Of a stretch of DNA of 44,219 nt, positions 16,545 through 24,291 are shown piece after piece. The notes beneath the pieces were generated by a model. The model searched no databases, had not been told where the DNA came from, and saw nothing but the letters and a program-made list of their open reading frames with translations. Every line of letters starts with the position of its first letter. Within the stretch, counting starts at the first letter, position 1. A program made the position numbers and the translations under genes. The DNA is taken from positions 1 to 44,219 of the forward strand of contig JAAXWP010000019.1 of NCBI GenBank assembly GCA_013334925.1, given 5' to 3'. The DNA is from Chlorobiaceae bacterium. Its GTDB lineage: Bacteria > Bacteroidota > Chlorobiia > Chlorobiales > Chlorobiaceae.

Positions 16545-17198
16545 CTACATTGTTACGGCAGTGATCGTGATGGTACCGGTATAGTCACCCGATACCGAGG
16601 TGTTCGTGAAGTTCAGCCCCATCACCACGTCACCCAGGGTAGCGTTGCCCTTCTGGATACCCTTCAGATCAGTCGTGATCGACTTGCTGGCCGTGCCACC
16701 ACTCACCTGAACCTGCAGTTTCGATACACCGATCGTTGAGCTGCTCGAAGCCTTCTTCAGGGCGCTGTCTCCGTCGATGCTCACCGTCGCCTTGCCCGTG
16801 CTGGAGAAGCCGCGCACTGCCCAGGCGTTTTTGAGCGTCAGGTTGACATCAGATCCCTTCAGGGCTGCCAGCTTTGCATCGGTGAGGGTGTCGGTGGTCA
16901 GTTCGCCGGTGCCGTCGATCGTCTGGTCACCACCATTGAGGTTCGACTGCTCATAGGAGGAGTGATCGTAACTGTCAGTCTGGCCGGCAAGACCGAGATT
17001 GATATTGGTGAAGTAGTCGAGGATGATCACATCCGGAACCTTCATGGTGACGGTTGAGCTGCCGGTCGTCTGGGTTGACGGCGCCACGACGCTTGCCGAT
17101 GCCTTCGAGGGGGTTGCTGCTGCGATAAGGGCTGCGCCAAGAGCGACGGTGCGGAGGAGGGGATTCTTGAACATGGTCGTAAAGTTTTGGGGTTTCAT
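16545..17198 (-). CDS. Putative major pilin subunit A
   Basis: The product is 217 residues when started at the ATG at 17198, which has AGGA eight bases upstream; an upstream in-frame ATG at 17243 and an internal one at 17174 lack a ribosome site. A signal peptide ends near ATPSKASA. The mature protein is rich in serine, threonine and glycine, contains no cysteine, and ends in SGDYTGTITITAVTM, a terminal strand pattern seen in chaperone-usher pilins. VPDVIILDYFTNINLGLAG near its N-terminus is shared with pilin B. The gene stands first in the cluster with its own terminator and a sigma-54-like promoter, features expected of an abundant structural subunit. I know of no named family; pilin function is inferred from the chaperone and usher downstream. 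Confidence 0.68.
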   Translation of the reverse strand: MKPQNFTTMFKNPLLRTVALGAALIAAATPSKASASVVAPSTQTTGSSTVTMKVPDVIILDYFTNINLGLAGQTDSYDHSSYEQSNLNGGDQTIDGTGELTTDTLTDAKLAALKGSDVNLTLKNAWAVRGFSSTGKATVSIDGDSALKKASSSSTIGVSKLQVQVSGGTASKSITTDLKGIQKGNATLGDVVMGLNFTNTSVSGDYTGTITITAVTM

Positions 17199-17481
17199 TC
17201 CTGTTTTCCTGCCAGGCTTTCCCGGCCTTCTACGACTATTCACTCAAATCCCGTGCCAGAATATGTTCGTTCGTTTTTTGTTTTTTCTGCCCAATGGCTT
17301 AACATCAAATCCTGGTATGAGTTGTCTCAATGTTGGTGTTGCTTGTCTGTTTTATCTTTTTCGTCATGGAGTCTGATCTGGTGTAATAGCTTGCGGTCGT
17401 CTCATGGGTGATTTCTCAGCTTGAGACAGAATGCTGCTTTTTACCCTGTTTTCGTGATCAACCATCAAAAGCCAAATCCCG
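17199..17481. other. Divergent intergenic region between pilin A and cobU
   Basis: These 283 bases lie between divergent pilin A and cobU. They hold the sigma-54-like element, a T-rich central stretch and the inverted repeat GTCTCA/TGAGAC (17399-17427), with a further GTCTCA copy near 17324. I find no B12 box, so cobU-cobT-hydrolase-cobS do not seem to have their own cobalamin riboswitch. Confidence 0.5.
17243..17258 (-). promoter_or_regulatory. Sigma-54-like promoter for pilin A
   Basis: On the minus strand the sequence reads TGGCACG, four bases, then TTGAG. This matches the RpoN consensus TGGCACG-N4-TTGCW except that the C of the -12 GC is A. It lies about 45 bases before the pilin A ATG. 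The -12 mismatch is at a normally invariant position, so the call is tentative. An inverted repeat GTCTCA/TGAGAC at 17399-17427, about 140 bases upstream, could be an activator site. Confidence 0.35.
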
Positions 17482-18012
17482 ATGCATCAGCTGATTTATG
17501 TTACTGGAGGAGCCCGAAGCGGAAAAAGCGGTTATGCGCTGGATCTTGCCCTGAAAACGGCAGAAAAAGGGCAAAGAGTATTTCTGGCCACCGCGGAGGC
17601 CTTCGATGACGAGATGCGCTACCGCATCGATCGGCATCGCGACGAGCGTGCCGGTGAATTTTCCACCCTGGAGGAGCCTGTTCATATCGACAGGACACTT
17701 CGCAACCTTCCTGAGGGGACCGGTGTCGTACTTCTTGATTGCCTGACCGTCTGGCTCGGTAACCTGATGCATCATATCGGCGACCCTGAGGCGATCGAAA
17801 AAAAGATTTCGGAGCTTCTCGATGTGCTTCGTGATCCACCGTGTGACCTGATCGTTGTGTCCAATGAGGTCGGTATGGGTATCGTGCCAGAAAATGCCAT
17901 GGCCCGCCACTTCAGGGACCTTGCAGGATCGCTCAATCGAAGGGTTGCCGATTGCTCGACTCGGGCTTATCTTCTCTGCAGCGGATTGCCGCTCGTTCTC
18001 AAACAGCCATAA
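17482..18012 (+). CDS. cobU: Adenosylcobinamide kinase / adenosylcobinamide-phosphate guanylyltransferase
   Basis: This 176-residue protein has the CobU P-loop GGARSGKS at residues 9-16, ATAEAFDDEMRYRIDRH with His52 in the position of the guanylylated histidine, FSTLEEP, VVLLDCLTVWLGNL and the late VSNEVGMGIVPENAMARHFRDLAG block. All are diagnostic of CobU/CobP. The enzyme phosphorylates adenosylcobinamide and then forms adenosylcobinamide-GDP, the substrate of CobS. The kinase activity is needed for salvage, the guanylyltransferase for both salvage and de novo synthesis. It starts the second half of the B12 run after the divergent pilus cluster and is 18 bases before cobT. Confidence 0.95.
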   Translation: MHQLIYVTGGARSGKSGYALDLALKTAEKGQRVFLATAEAFDDEMRYRIDRHRDERAGEFSTLEEPVHIDRTLRNLPEGTGVVLLDCLTVWLGNLMHHIGDPEAIEKKISELLDVLRDPPCDLIVVSNEVGMGIVPENAMARHFRDLAGSLNRRVADCSTRAYLLCSGLPLVLKQP

Positions 18013-18030
18013 CCTTTCAATATCCGTTTC

Positions 18031-19092
18031 ATGATCAACCGCTTCCAGCAGCTTCTCGCCTCCATCCGTCCGGTCGATATGTCGCTTACTGGCCACATTC
18101 AGGCACATCTCGATGATCTGACCAAGCCCCAGGGAAGTCTTGGCCGTCTCGAACAGATCGCCATGAAATACGCGCTGGCGACTGGCACGACCGAGCCTGT
18201 GCTGCGCAAAAAGAAGGTATTCTGTTTCGCTGCCGATCATGGCGTGGCTGCTGAAGGGGTATCGGCCTTTCCGGCAGCGGTCACACCGCAGATGGTTTAC
18301 AATATGCTCTCCGGCGGTGCCGCGATCAGCGTGCTTTCGCGCCATGCCGGTGCCGATCTCGAGGTGGTGGACATGGGGGTCAATCACGACTTCCCGGCGC
18401 ATCCAATGCTTCGCGGGCGAAAGATCCGTTATGGTTCCTCGAATATGGCTGCCGGTCCGGCCATGTCGGTAGACGAGACTCTGCAGGCGGTGATGACCGG
18501 AGCGGACCTTGCCATCGAAGCAAAGGCGCAGGGATATGATCTGCTCGCAACCGGGGAGCTGGGAATCGCCAATACCACTCCGGCGACAGCACTCTATTCT
18601 GCGCTGCTGGGTCTGCCGGTCGATGAGATCACCGGCAGGGGCACCGGGCTCGATGACGCCGGTCTCGTCCGGAAAGTTGCAGTCATCGGCAAATCACTGG
18701 AGACCAACCGCACGCGCCTCGCAACACCGCTTGAGACGCTCGCAGCGGTTGGCGGGTTCGAAATCGCCGGTCTCTGCGGGCTCATACTTGGCGCGGCATC
18801 TGCAGGCATACCGGTGGTTGTCGACGGCTTTATCTCCTCGTCCGCTGCCGTGGCGGCCATGAAGCTCTCCTGCAAAGTGAGTGATTACCTCTTCTTCAGC
18901 CATCTCTCCAACGAACAGGGGCACCGTGCCGTCATGAAAAGCCTTGGCGCAGTGCCTATCCTCGATCTCGACCTGCGACTCGGGGAGGGAACCGGTGCCG
19001 CGCTGGCCATGCAGGTGATCGAGGCTTCAGTCAGGATCTACAACGAGATGGCGACCTTCAGTTCGGCCAGCGTTTCAGGTAAAAACAGCTGA
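18031..19092 (+). CDS. cobT: Nicotinate-nucleotide:dimethylbenzimidazole phosphoribosyltransferase
   Basis: The 353-residue protein matches CobT along its length: [85 protein letters not shown] and [12 protein letters not shown]. Glu319 in [12 protein letters not shown] corresponds to the catalytic glutamate of Salmonella CobT. It activates the lower-ligand base by transfer of ribose phosphate from nicotinate mononucleotide, giving alpha-ribazole phosphate. With bluB present in the same locus, 5,6-dimethylbenzimidazole is the likely substrate, though CobT enzymes accept other bases. Confidence 0.95.
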   Translation: MINRFQQLLASIRPVDMSLTGHIQAHLDDLTKPQGSLGRLEQIAMKYALATGTTEPVLRKKKVFCFAADHGVAAEGVSAFPAAVTPQMVYNMLSGGAAISVLSRHAGADLEVVDMGVNHDFPAHPMLRGRKIRYGSSNMAAGPAMSVDETLQAVMTGADLAIEAKAQGYDLLATGELGIANTTPATALYSALLGLPVDEITGRGTGLDDAGLVRKVAVIGKSLETNRTRLATPLETLAAVGGFEIAGLCGLILGAASAGIPVVVDGFISSSAAVAAMKLSCKVSDYLFFSHLSNEQGHRAVMKSLGAVPILDLDLRLGEGTGAALAMQVIEASVRIYNEMATFSSASVSGKNS

Positions 19093-19096
19093 GATT

Positions 19097-19984
19097 ATGG
19101 AGACGTTTGAAAAGGTACAGCAGCGGCTTGCCGACTCCGACAGCCGATTTCTCGACTGCAACGGGTTCAGGGTTCACTACAAGATGTACGGTAACGGTAA
19201 AGGGCCGTTCATCGTACTGCTGCACGGCAGCTTCCTGAGTATTCGTTCATGGCGTCACGTCATGGAGCCTCTTGCCGAAGCCGCTACGGTGGTGGCATTC
19301 GACCGTCCTGCGTTCGGTCTGACATCACGGCCAGTACCATCGAAACTGAATGAGGCCAGATACAGCCCTGAAGCGCAGAGTGATCTAGTCGTCGCGCTCA
19401 TGGACCGCCTGGGCATCGATCGCGCTGTGCTGGTCGGCAACTCGACAGGCGGTACGCTTGCCCTTCTGACTGCCTTGCGGCATCCGGGTCGTGTGCAGGG
19501 GATCGTTCTTGCGGGGGCCATGATTTTCAGCGGATATGCAACCAGTGAAGTGCCTGCTTTCATGAAACCGTTCATGAAGCTGATGAGCCCGATGTTCTCC
19601 AGGCTCATGAAGCGGATGATCACCTCTCTGTACGACCGGAACATCCGTGGTTTCTGGCATGTCAAAGAGCGACTCGATGACCGTACGCTTGCCGCTTTCC
19701 GGCAGGATCTGATGGTCGGTGACTGGTCCCGGGGTTTCTGGGAGCTGTTTCTCGAAACCCACCATCTCCATCTCGACCATCGTTTGAAAACCCTCTCGAC
19801 TCAATCGCTCGTCGTGACGGGAGAGCATGACCTGACCGTAAAGGTCGAGGAGAGCCTGCGCCTTGCCCGTGAACTGCCCGGAGCCGAACTGCAGGTGATC
19901 GCCGATTGTGCCCATCTTCCGCAGGAGGAGAAGCCTGTGGAGTTTGTCAGGTGTGTACAGGCTTTTGTCCGGAGGATCTCCTGA
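19097..19984 (+). CDS. Alpha/beta hydrolase in the cobalamin operon
   Basis: The 295-residue protein is a typical alpha/beta hydrolase: oxyanion HGSF, FDRPAFGLTSRP, nucleophile Ser116 in VGNSTGG, probable acid in VTGEHDLTVK and catalytic histidine in ADCAHLPQEEKP. A helical cap lies between about residues 150 and 220 (methionine-rich MKPFMKLMSPMFSRLMKRM). It has no signal peptide. It begins four bases after cobT and its stop is one base before the cobS ATG, so it is translated with the lower-ligand genes. No CobC-type phosphatase for alpha-ribazole phosphate is visible in the window, and this gene occupies the place where cobC often sits; hydrolases of this fold are not usually phosphatases, so that idea is speculative. 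The substrate is unknown. Confidence 0.85.
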   Translation: METFEKVQQRLADSDSRFLDCNGFRVHYKMYGNGKGPFIVLLHGSFLSIRSWRHVMEPLAEAATVVAFDRPAFGLTSRPVPSKLNEARYSPEAQSDLVVALMDRLGIDRAVLVGNSTGGTLALLTALRHPGRVQGIVLAGAMIFSGYATSEVPAFMKPFMKLMSPMFSRLMKRMITSLYDRNIRGFWHVKERLDDRTLAAFRQDLMVGDWSRGFWELFLETHHLHLDHRLKTLSTQSLVVTGEHDLTVKVEESLRLARELPGAELQVIADCAHLPQEEKPVEFVRCVQAFVRRIS

Positions 19985-19985
19985 G

Positions 19986-20732
19986 ATGCTGCGCGGGCTC
20001 GTGACAGCATTGAGGACCCTGACCATTCTTCCGGTTCCTGGCAGGGATGCCGAAAAGTTCAGCTCTTCGCTGCACTGGTTCACCGTCGCCGGACTGCTGA
20101 TCGGCGCCGTCGAGGCAGGGATGGCCATGCTTGGCATGTTGGCCGGATGGCCCGAGCTGGCGGCCTTGCTGCCGGTTCTTGCCGGTATCGCGCTGACTCG
20201 CGGGCTGCATGCCGATGGTCTCGCGGATCTGGCAGATGGTTTTTTTGGAGGCAGGAACCGGGAGTCGATCCTGCGCATCATGAAAGATCCGAACGTCGGC
20301 TCCTTCGGTGCTATCGCCCTCATCCTGCTTTTTCTGTCGAAATGGGTTGTCCTGCTCAGGCTGGTTCATTATGGGGGGTACGCTGTGGTCGCGTCCGGTG
20401 TGATCCTAGCACGTATGGCACAGGTGGTTCTGGCGGAGCGTTTTCCGTATGCACGTCCGGAGAATGGAACGGCAACGGCGTTCGTCAACGGTGCGGGACC
20501 GGCACATCTGCTTTCAGCCCTGTTTTCAGGAATCGTGATCGTTTCGCTCATCCTCCGTTTCGACCTCTATCTGTCGATCGCTCTTCCTGTGACAGCCCTT
20601 GCCTCGGCAGCCGGAACAGGTCTGCTCGGAAAGCGAAAGATCGGGGGCGTGACCGGCGATGTGCTTGGTGCCGTCAGTGAGGTCACCGAAGTCGCCGTCT
20701 GGATGGCAGGGGCACTGATTATCGGCAGATGA
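19986..20732 (+). CDS. cobS: Adenosylcobinamide-GDP ribazoletransferase (cobalamin synthase)
   Basis: The 248-residue membrane protein begins LRGLVTALRTLTILPVP, the usual CobS start, and has ADGLADLADGFFGGRNRESILRIMKDPNVGSFGA with the acidic metal-binding residues, and RMAQVVLAERFPYARPENG, also conserved. The end GGVTGDVLGAVSEVTEVAVW contains the second DxxG motif. It joins alpha-ribazole (phosphate) to adenosylcobinamide-GDP in the inner membrane, the last step of assembly. ATG 19986 follows the hydrolase stop by one base; a longer in-frame reading from 19908 is antisense-like and lies inside the hydrolase gene. It ends the B12 run; a new promoter follows. Confidence 0.94.
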   Translation: MLRGLVTALRTLTILPVPGRDAEKFSSSLHWFTVAGLLIGAVEAGMAMLGMLAGWPELAALLPVLAGIALTRGLHADGLADLADGFFGGRNRESILRIMKDPNVGSFGAIALILLFLSKWVVLLRLVHYGGYAVVASGVILARMAQVVLAERFPYARPENGTATAFVNGAGPAHLLSALFSGIVIVSLILRFDLYLSIALPVTALASAAGTGLLGKRKIGGVTGDVLGAVSEVTEVAVWMAGALIIGR

Positions 20733-20788
20733 GGTTTGACAATATAGCTAGCTCTGCTCCGCTCCAACGTAAGCCTGAGAACTCCTTT

Positions 20789-20817
20789 TTGGTAATATAT
20801 GAGCATATGCGTATAAT
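20789..20817 (+). promoter_or_regulatory. Sigma-70-type promoter for the OsmC gene
   Basis: TTGGTA (20789-20794) and a perfect TATAAT (20812-20817) are separated by 17 bases, in an AT-rich gap downstream of cobS. Transcription would start near 20824, about 40 bases before the OsmC-family ATG. Confidence 0.6.
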
Positions 20818-20862
20818 TAAGGGTGCTCAAGCAGTTCCAATCATCGCAACAACATCGATAAT

Positions 20863-21270
20863 ATGGCCAACGATATGATCGTCACCTTCGCTGGTGGCAA
20901 AAAGGTCAATGCTGAATTCAACGGGTTTACCGTCAAGACCGACCAGGGCGTCTATGCCGGAGGTGAAGGCTCCGCTCCCGAACCGTTCGTGCTTTTTCTG
21001 GCCTCCATCGGTACCTGCGCAGGTATTTTCGTACTCTCTTTCTGCCAGAGCCGTGGAATTCCGACCGAAGGCATCCGACTGGTGCAGAGCCATGAGGCAA
21101 AGGAGACCGGACGCGGCATCGGTAAAATTACCATCACCATCGAGCTTCCGCCGGACTTTCCTGAAAAGTACAAGGATGCCGTTATCAGTGCGGCGAACCT
21201 CTGTGCGGTGAAACGTCACATCATGGAGCCGCCGGTGTTCGACGTGCGGACCGCCACGGTTGGTGCCTGA
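20863..21270 (+). CDS. OsmC/Ohr-family protein
   Basis: The 135-residue protein has the OsmC layout: GGKKVNAEFNGFTVKTDQ at the start, APEPFVLFLASIGTCAGIFVLSFCQSRGI in the first long helix, and NLCAVKRHIMEPPVF at the end. OsmC and Ohr enzymes reduce organic hydroperoxides through two cysteines, one in each helix. Here Cys52 (approx.) in GTCAGIF and the cysteine of NLCAVKRH are at the expected places, with an additional cysteine in LSFC. Many members of this subgroup are annotated only as OsmC-family proteins. It has its own promoter and a long following gap, so it is probably monocistronic. Role in peroxide defence is inferred from the family. Confidence 0.82.
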   Translation: MANDMIVTFAGGKKVNAEFNGFTVKTDQGVYAGGEGSAPEPFVLFLASIGTCAGIFVLSFCQSRGIPTEGIRLVQSHEAKETGRGIGKITITIELPPDFPEKYKDAVISAANLCAVKRHIMEPPVFDVRTATVGA

Positions 21271-21490
21271 GGTGACAGAAATTCGGGATCTCCTGCCTGA
21301 ATCGCGCGTTCATCGGGCGATCGGGCGGGAGAGATCGTGCGTTCAGAGCTCTTTTTTATGCCGTTTTTTGAAATCATGTTAACAATTGATGATATTTGAG
21401 TGCTTTCAGGTTCATCGTACATGGTTTCCCCGTCCTGTGCACTACGACAGAGCCTGATTCTGTTGTTGAATCAATACTCCAGCTATCAGT

Positions 21491-21952
21491 ATGAAGAACA
21501 CCCGTGCCGGCAGACCGGTGAACTGCCGTTCAGTGGAAGGTCTCCCGAAAGTCACCTGTTTTCTGCCAGAGGGCATTCCGCCCATGAAACTCAAGAACGT
21601 CGTGCTTTCGGTCGATGAGGTCGAGGCCATGAGACTTGCCGATATGCAGGGACTCTACCAGGCTGAAGCGGCAGAAAAAATGAACGTGTCCCGCCAGACC
21701 TTCGGACGTATCGTCCAGTCGGCGAGGAAGAAGGTAGCCGAAGCGCTGGTCGAGGGCAAGACCATCTGCATCGAGGGCGGCAATATCGCCCAGGTCTGTC
21801 CGGGACATCCGGTCGAAGGTGAAAATGTCTGTGTCTGCCTCTACTGCGGTTACGAAAAACCGCATATCGACGGAGTTCCGTGTAGAACCGAGCTCTGTCC
21901 GGAATGCAAAAAACCGCTTATCAGGAAAGGGAGGTTCAGTAGTGTCGACTGA
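21491..21952 (+). CDS. DUF134 (UPF0251) predicted DNA-binding protein
   Basis: The 153-residue protein has GRPVNCRSVEGLPKVTCFLPEGIP at its start and then VLSVDEVEAMRLADMQGLYQAEAAEKMNVSRQTFGRIVQSARKKVAEAL, a sigma-region-4-like helix-turn-helix diagnostic of DUF134. The C-terminal third has a cysteine array (CPGH, CVCLYCGYEK, CRTELCPECKKP) that looks like a metal-binding ribbon, longer than in many DUF134 members. It is presumably a regulator; target genes are unknown. The gene overlaps the start of the alcohol dehydrogenase gene by 11 bases, so the pair is translationally coupled. Confidence 0.85.
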   Translation: MKNTRAGRPVNCRSVEGLPKVTCFLPEGIPPMKLKNVVLSVDEVEAMRLADMQGLYQAEAAEKMNVSRQTFGRIVQSARKKVAEALVEGKTICIEGGNIAQVCPGHPVEGENVCVCLYCGYEKPHIDGVPCRTELCPECKKPLIRKGRFSSVD

Positions 21953-23132
21953 TACCGCCGTCTGTTTTTCCCTGCTTCCTCTTCCCCGGATCCATTTCGG
22001 CCCTGGCCGGTTGTCGCTGCTGCCGGGCATCTGTTCGGAATACGGCAGAAATGTACTGCTGGTTACGGGCAGGGGCGCACTGCAACGCACCGGACGTCTG
22101 CAACAGCTGCTCGACGCATTCGCCGGAGAGGGGCTGAACGTGTTCCAGGTCAACGTATTACACGAGCCATCTCCGGAACTGGTGGACCGGACGGTTTCTG
22201 AATGCCGTAACCGGGTGGTCGACGTTGTCGTCGCTGTGGGTGGTGGTAGTGTCCTCGATGCGGGCAAGGCCATTTCCGCCATGATTCTGCAGCGTCATCC
22301 GGTCGAACGTTTTATCGAAGGCCGCCAGGGGGTCATTCCCCATGATGGGCGCAAAGTTCCGTTTATCGCGGTCCCTACCACCTCTGGAACGGGAAGCGAG
22401 GTGACCAGTAACGCTGTCATAAGCAGGGTGGGACCCGGTGGTTTCAAACGCTCATTGCGACACAACGCTTTTGTGCCCGATGCCGCCATTGTCGATCCGG
22501 AACTCATGACATCCGTTCCGGCTCCGCTGACGGCTGCTTCAGGCATGGATGCCTGCACTCAACTGCTCGAAGCTTACCTGTCTCCTTTCGGGAACTCCTA
22601 CACCGATGCCCTGGCGCTCAGTGGTCTGGAGCGATTCGGTCGCTCATTCATGGCGGCGTGCTCCGGCGGTGCGTCCGACGTCGCTGTCAGAGGTGATATC
22701 GCCTATGCGGCCCTGATGTCGGGCATCGCACTCGCCAACGCAGGGTTGGGCATCGTTCACGGTTACGCTTCGTCGGTCGGAGGTCTCTACGACATTCCTC
22801 ATGGCACACTCTGTGCGACGCTGCTTGCCGAAGCTACCAGGGTGAACATCCGCAAACTCCGGCAGATCGATGGTGCTCATCCGTCGTTGGCGAAATTCGC
22901 GAAAGCGGGCGAAGTGCTGACCGGAGAGCCTTGTGACAATGTCGAAAATGGGTGTGCCCGGCTGCTCGACCGCCTGGACTCCTGGCAGGAGATGCTGGGT
23001 TTTCCTCGATTGGGTGAATTCGGTGTGCAGGACGCAGAGCTCGATGCCATCGTTTCGATAACGCGCAGCAAAAGCAACGCGGTCGTTCTCGATGCCGGCG
23101 AGATGCGGAATATTCTCGAAGCAAGATTGTAG
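21942..23132 (+). CDS. Iron-containing alcohol dehydrogenase family protein
   Basis: With a GTG start at 21942, preceded by GGGAGG at seven-base spacing, the product is 396 residues; a longer reading from 21819 lies inside the DUF134 gene and has no ribosome site. Motifs of group III dehydrogenases are complete: RIHFGPGRLSLLPG, VVAVGGGSVLDAGKAISA (NAD-binding glycine loop), PTTSGTGSEVTSNAVIS and the metal ligands in MDACTQLLEAYLS, GLGIVHGYASSVGG and YDIPHGTLCATLL. It would reduce or oxidise an alcohol or aldehyde with NAD(P); the substrate cannot be told. Coupling with a DUF134 regulator is seen directly. Confidence 0.88.
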   Translation: MSTDTAVCFSLLPLPRIHFGPGRLSLLPGICSEYGRNVLLVTGRGALQRTGRLQQLLDAFAGEGLNVFQVNVLHEPSPELVDRTVSECRNRVVDVVVAVGGGSVLDAGKAISAMILQRHPVERFIEGRQGVIPHDGRKVPFIAVPTTSGTGSEVTSNAVISRVGPGGFKRSLRHNAFVPDAAIVDPELMTSVPAPLTAASGMDACTQLLEAYLSPFGNSYTDALALSGLERFGRSFMAACSGGASDVAVRGDIAYAALMSGIALANAGLGIVHGYASSVGGLYDIPHGTLCATLLAEATRVNIRKLRQIDGAHPSLAKFAKAGEVLTGEPCDNVENGCARLLDRLDSWQEMLGFPRLGEFGVQDAELDAIVSITRSKSNAVVLDAGEMRNILEARL

Positions 23133-23133
23133 C

Positions 23134-23166
23134 GGTCAGGTTTTGCAAGTTTTGCAAGGCCTGACC
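23134..23166. terminator. Stem-loop between convergent alcohol dehydrogenase and SET genes
   Basis: GGTCAGG (23134-23140) and CCTGACC (23160-23166) form a perfect stem. The loop is two tandem copies of TTTTGCAAG. It fills the 41-base gap between convergent genes and is likely to stop transcription from one or both sides. Confidence 0.5.
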
Positions 23167-23173
23167 CCAGGGT

Positions 23174-23629
23174 TCATTTTCTGGTTGACCACCAGTCGTC
23201 GCCGTAGTTGTAGAACAGCTCCTCGCCTTTGCGGATGTCCCTGAGCGCATAGAGGACCAGCTCCGCGCCAAGCTTGCTGTCTTCCCGGTAATAGGCGACG
23301 TTGGGTTTCGGCGAGTGGTTGAAGAGCATGCCGTATCCCATCGCCACGAGTCTCAGGTTTTCCTCGCTGCCGTAGAAAACATAGTTCAGCAATTCACCCC
23401 CTACATCCTTGTCCGTCACTTCGAGCGCCGGGCATCGTTCGATGATCTCACCTTCACGTATGGCTCTGTCAGCGAAAGCTCCCCGGCCGCATACCGTGGA
23501 TGCGTCGATTCTTACCGACCCCCTGCTGATGGTTGGGCTGTTCCTTTTCAACAGCAGGCCTGCGGGAATGCCTGCTGCCACTCCTGCAGCTACGGCTATG
23601 GTTGCAACGAAGAATATATCCGGAGTCAT
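23174..23629 (-). CDS. Membrane-anchored SET-domain protein
   Basis: The 151-residue protein has a hydrophobic N-terminal helix (residues 5-27, FFVATIAVAAGVAAGIPAGLL) followed by a compact SET domain. GRGAFADRAIREGEIIERCPALEV is the opening SET strand, GMLFNHSPKPNVAYY is the NHS-x-xPN motif, and IRKGEELFYNYGDDWW has the GEEL-x-x-x-Y catalytic tyrosine motif. SET proteins methylate lysines using S-adenosylmethionine. The domain has essentially no pre- or post-SET region. The charge distribution (KR after the helix) predicts a cytoplasmic catalytic part. Bacterial SET proteins of this minimal kind have few known substrates. It converges with the alcohol dehydrogenase gene. Confidence 0.82.
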   Translation of the reverse strand: MTPDIFFVATIAVAAGVAAGIPAGLLLKRNSPTISRGSVRIDASTVCGRGAFADRAIREGEIIERCPALEVTDKDVGGELLNYVFYGSEENLRLVAMGYGMLFNHSPKPNVAYYREDSKLGAELVLYALRDIRKGEELFYNYGDDWWSTRK

Positions 23630-23744
23630 GCGTTACGCTTCATGGTCTCATTGTGGGAAACGATGCGGAAAATAGGAAAAAAAGAGCTGTTTCTGCAGCA
23701 ATGCTTTAAGCGGGAGTAACCTTTCAGGATGGTCAGGAAAGGGC

Positions 23745-24098
23745 TTAACGTCGGGGAAGTTTACGCCGGGTACGTTTCGGCAGGTTGTGATTCATGGCTG
23801 CCCATGCTATTCCGAGAGCGATCGCGACAACACCTGCGACCGACAGGTAGACCCATGCCGGGATGCTGGTGCCAGCAGCGTTCAGGAACAGGTAGGCCGC
23901 AGTCCAGAATATTATCGTGAGGATTGCCGGAAGGAGCGGAGGTTTTTTCGAGCTGATGTTCCTGACCAGCCACGCCATCGAGGCCATAAAGAATGGAATG
24001 CTTCCGAAATAGATCATACCGAACACCAGAGGATCTATGCCTCTTGCCTGGCGTGCATCAGCGAGGACTCCGCCAATGATGTCGGTGATACTTGGCAT
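23745..24098 (-). CDS. Small membrane protein of unknown function
   Basis: The 117-residue product has an N-terminal soluble part (SITDIIGGVLADARQARGIDP), three predicted membrane helices (about residues 26-44, 54-75 and 79-103) and a highly basic end (KRTRRKLPRR) that should stay in the cytoplasm. No family is recognised. It is on the same strand as the SET gene, 115 bases upstream of it, and is divergent from the ABC exporter operon. The hydrophobicity pattern and the lack of a good competing frame support it as a real gene. Confidence 0.62.
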   Translation of the reverse strand: MPSITDIIGGVLADARQARGIDPLVFGMIYFGSIPFFMASMAWLVRNISSKKPPLLPAILTIIFWTAAYLFLNAAGTSIPAWVYLSVAGVVAIALGIAWAAMNHNLPKRTRRKLPRR

Positions 24099-24291
24099 TT
24101 ACTGTCAATATATAATCTAAATGTACGCTTGTCTCAGGCACATTGTCAACATCAACTTTGATGGATACTTGCAGAGGAGCTCGAGAAATGAATTTCCGCT
24201 CTTGAAGGTTATGGAATGCATAGGGAAAGGGCCGGCATAGAAGAGAGAACCTCTGCCTGTCGGATGTAACAAGACTCGAACCGGAGGGGGT

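Noticed and set aside
17199-17481. Possible second cobalamin or c-di-GMP riboswitch between pilin A and cobU
   Set aside because: No B12 box and no GEMM core was found on either strand; only short repeats are seen.
17458-18402. 314-residue minus-strand open frame
   Set aside because: Shadow of cobU and cobT.
19385-20323. 312-residue minus-strand frame across the hydrolase and cobS
   Set aside because: Low-complexity, serine/proline/arginine-rich shadow of two conserved genes.
21271-21490. Possible terminator (GATCTC/GAGATC) between the OsmC and DUF134 genes
   Set aside because: The pairing breaks after six bases and the T-run is 14 bases away, so it is not convincing.
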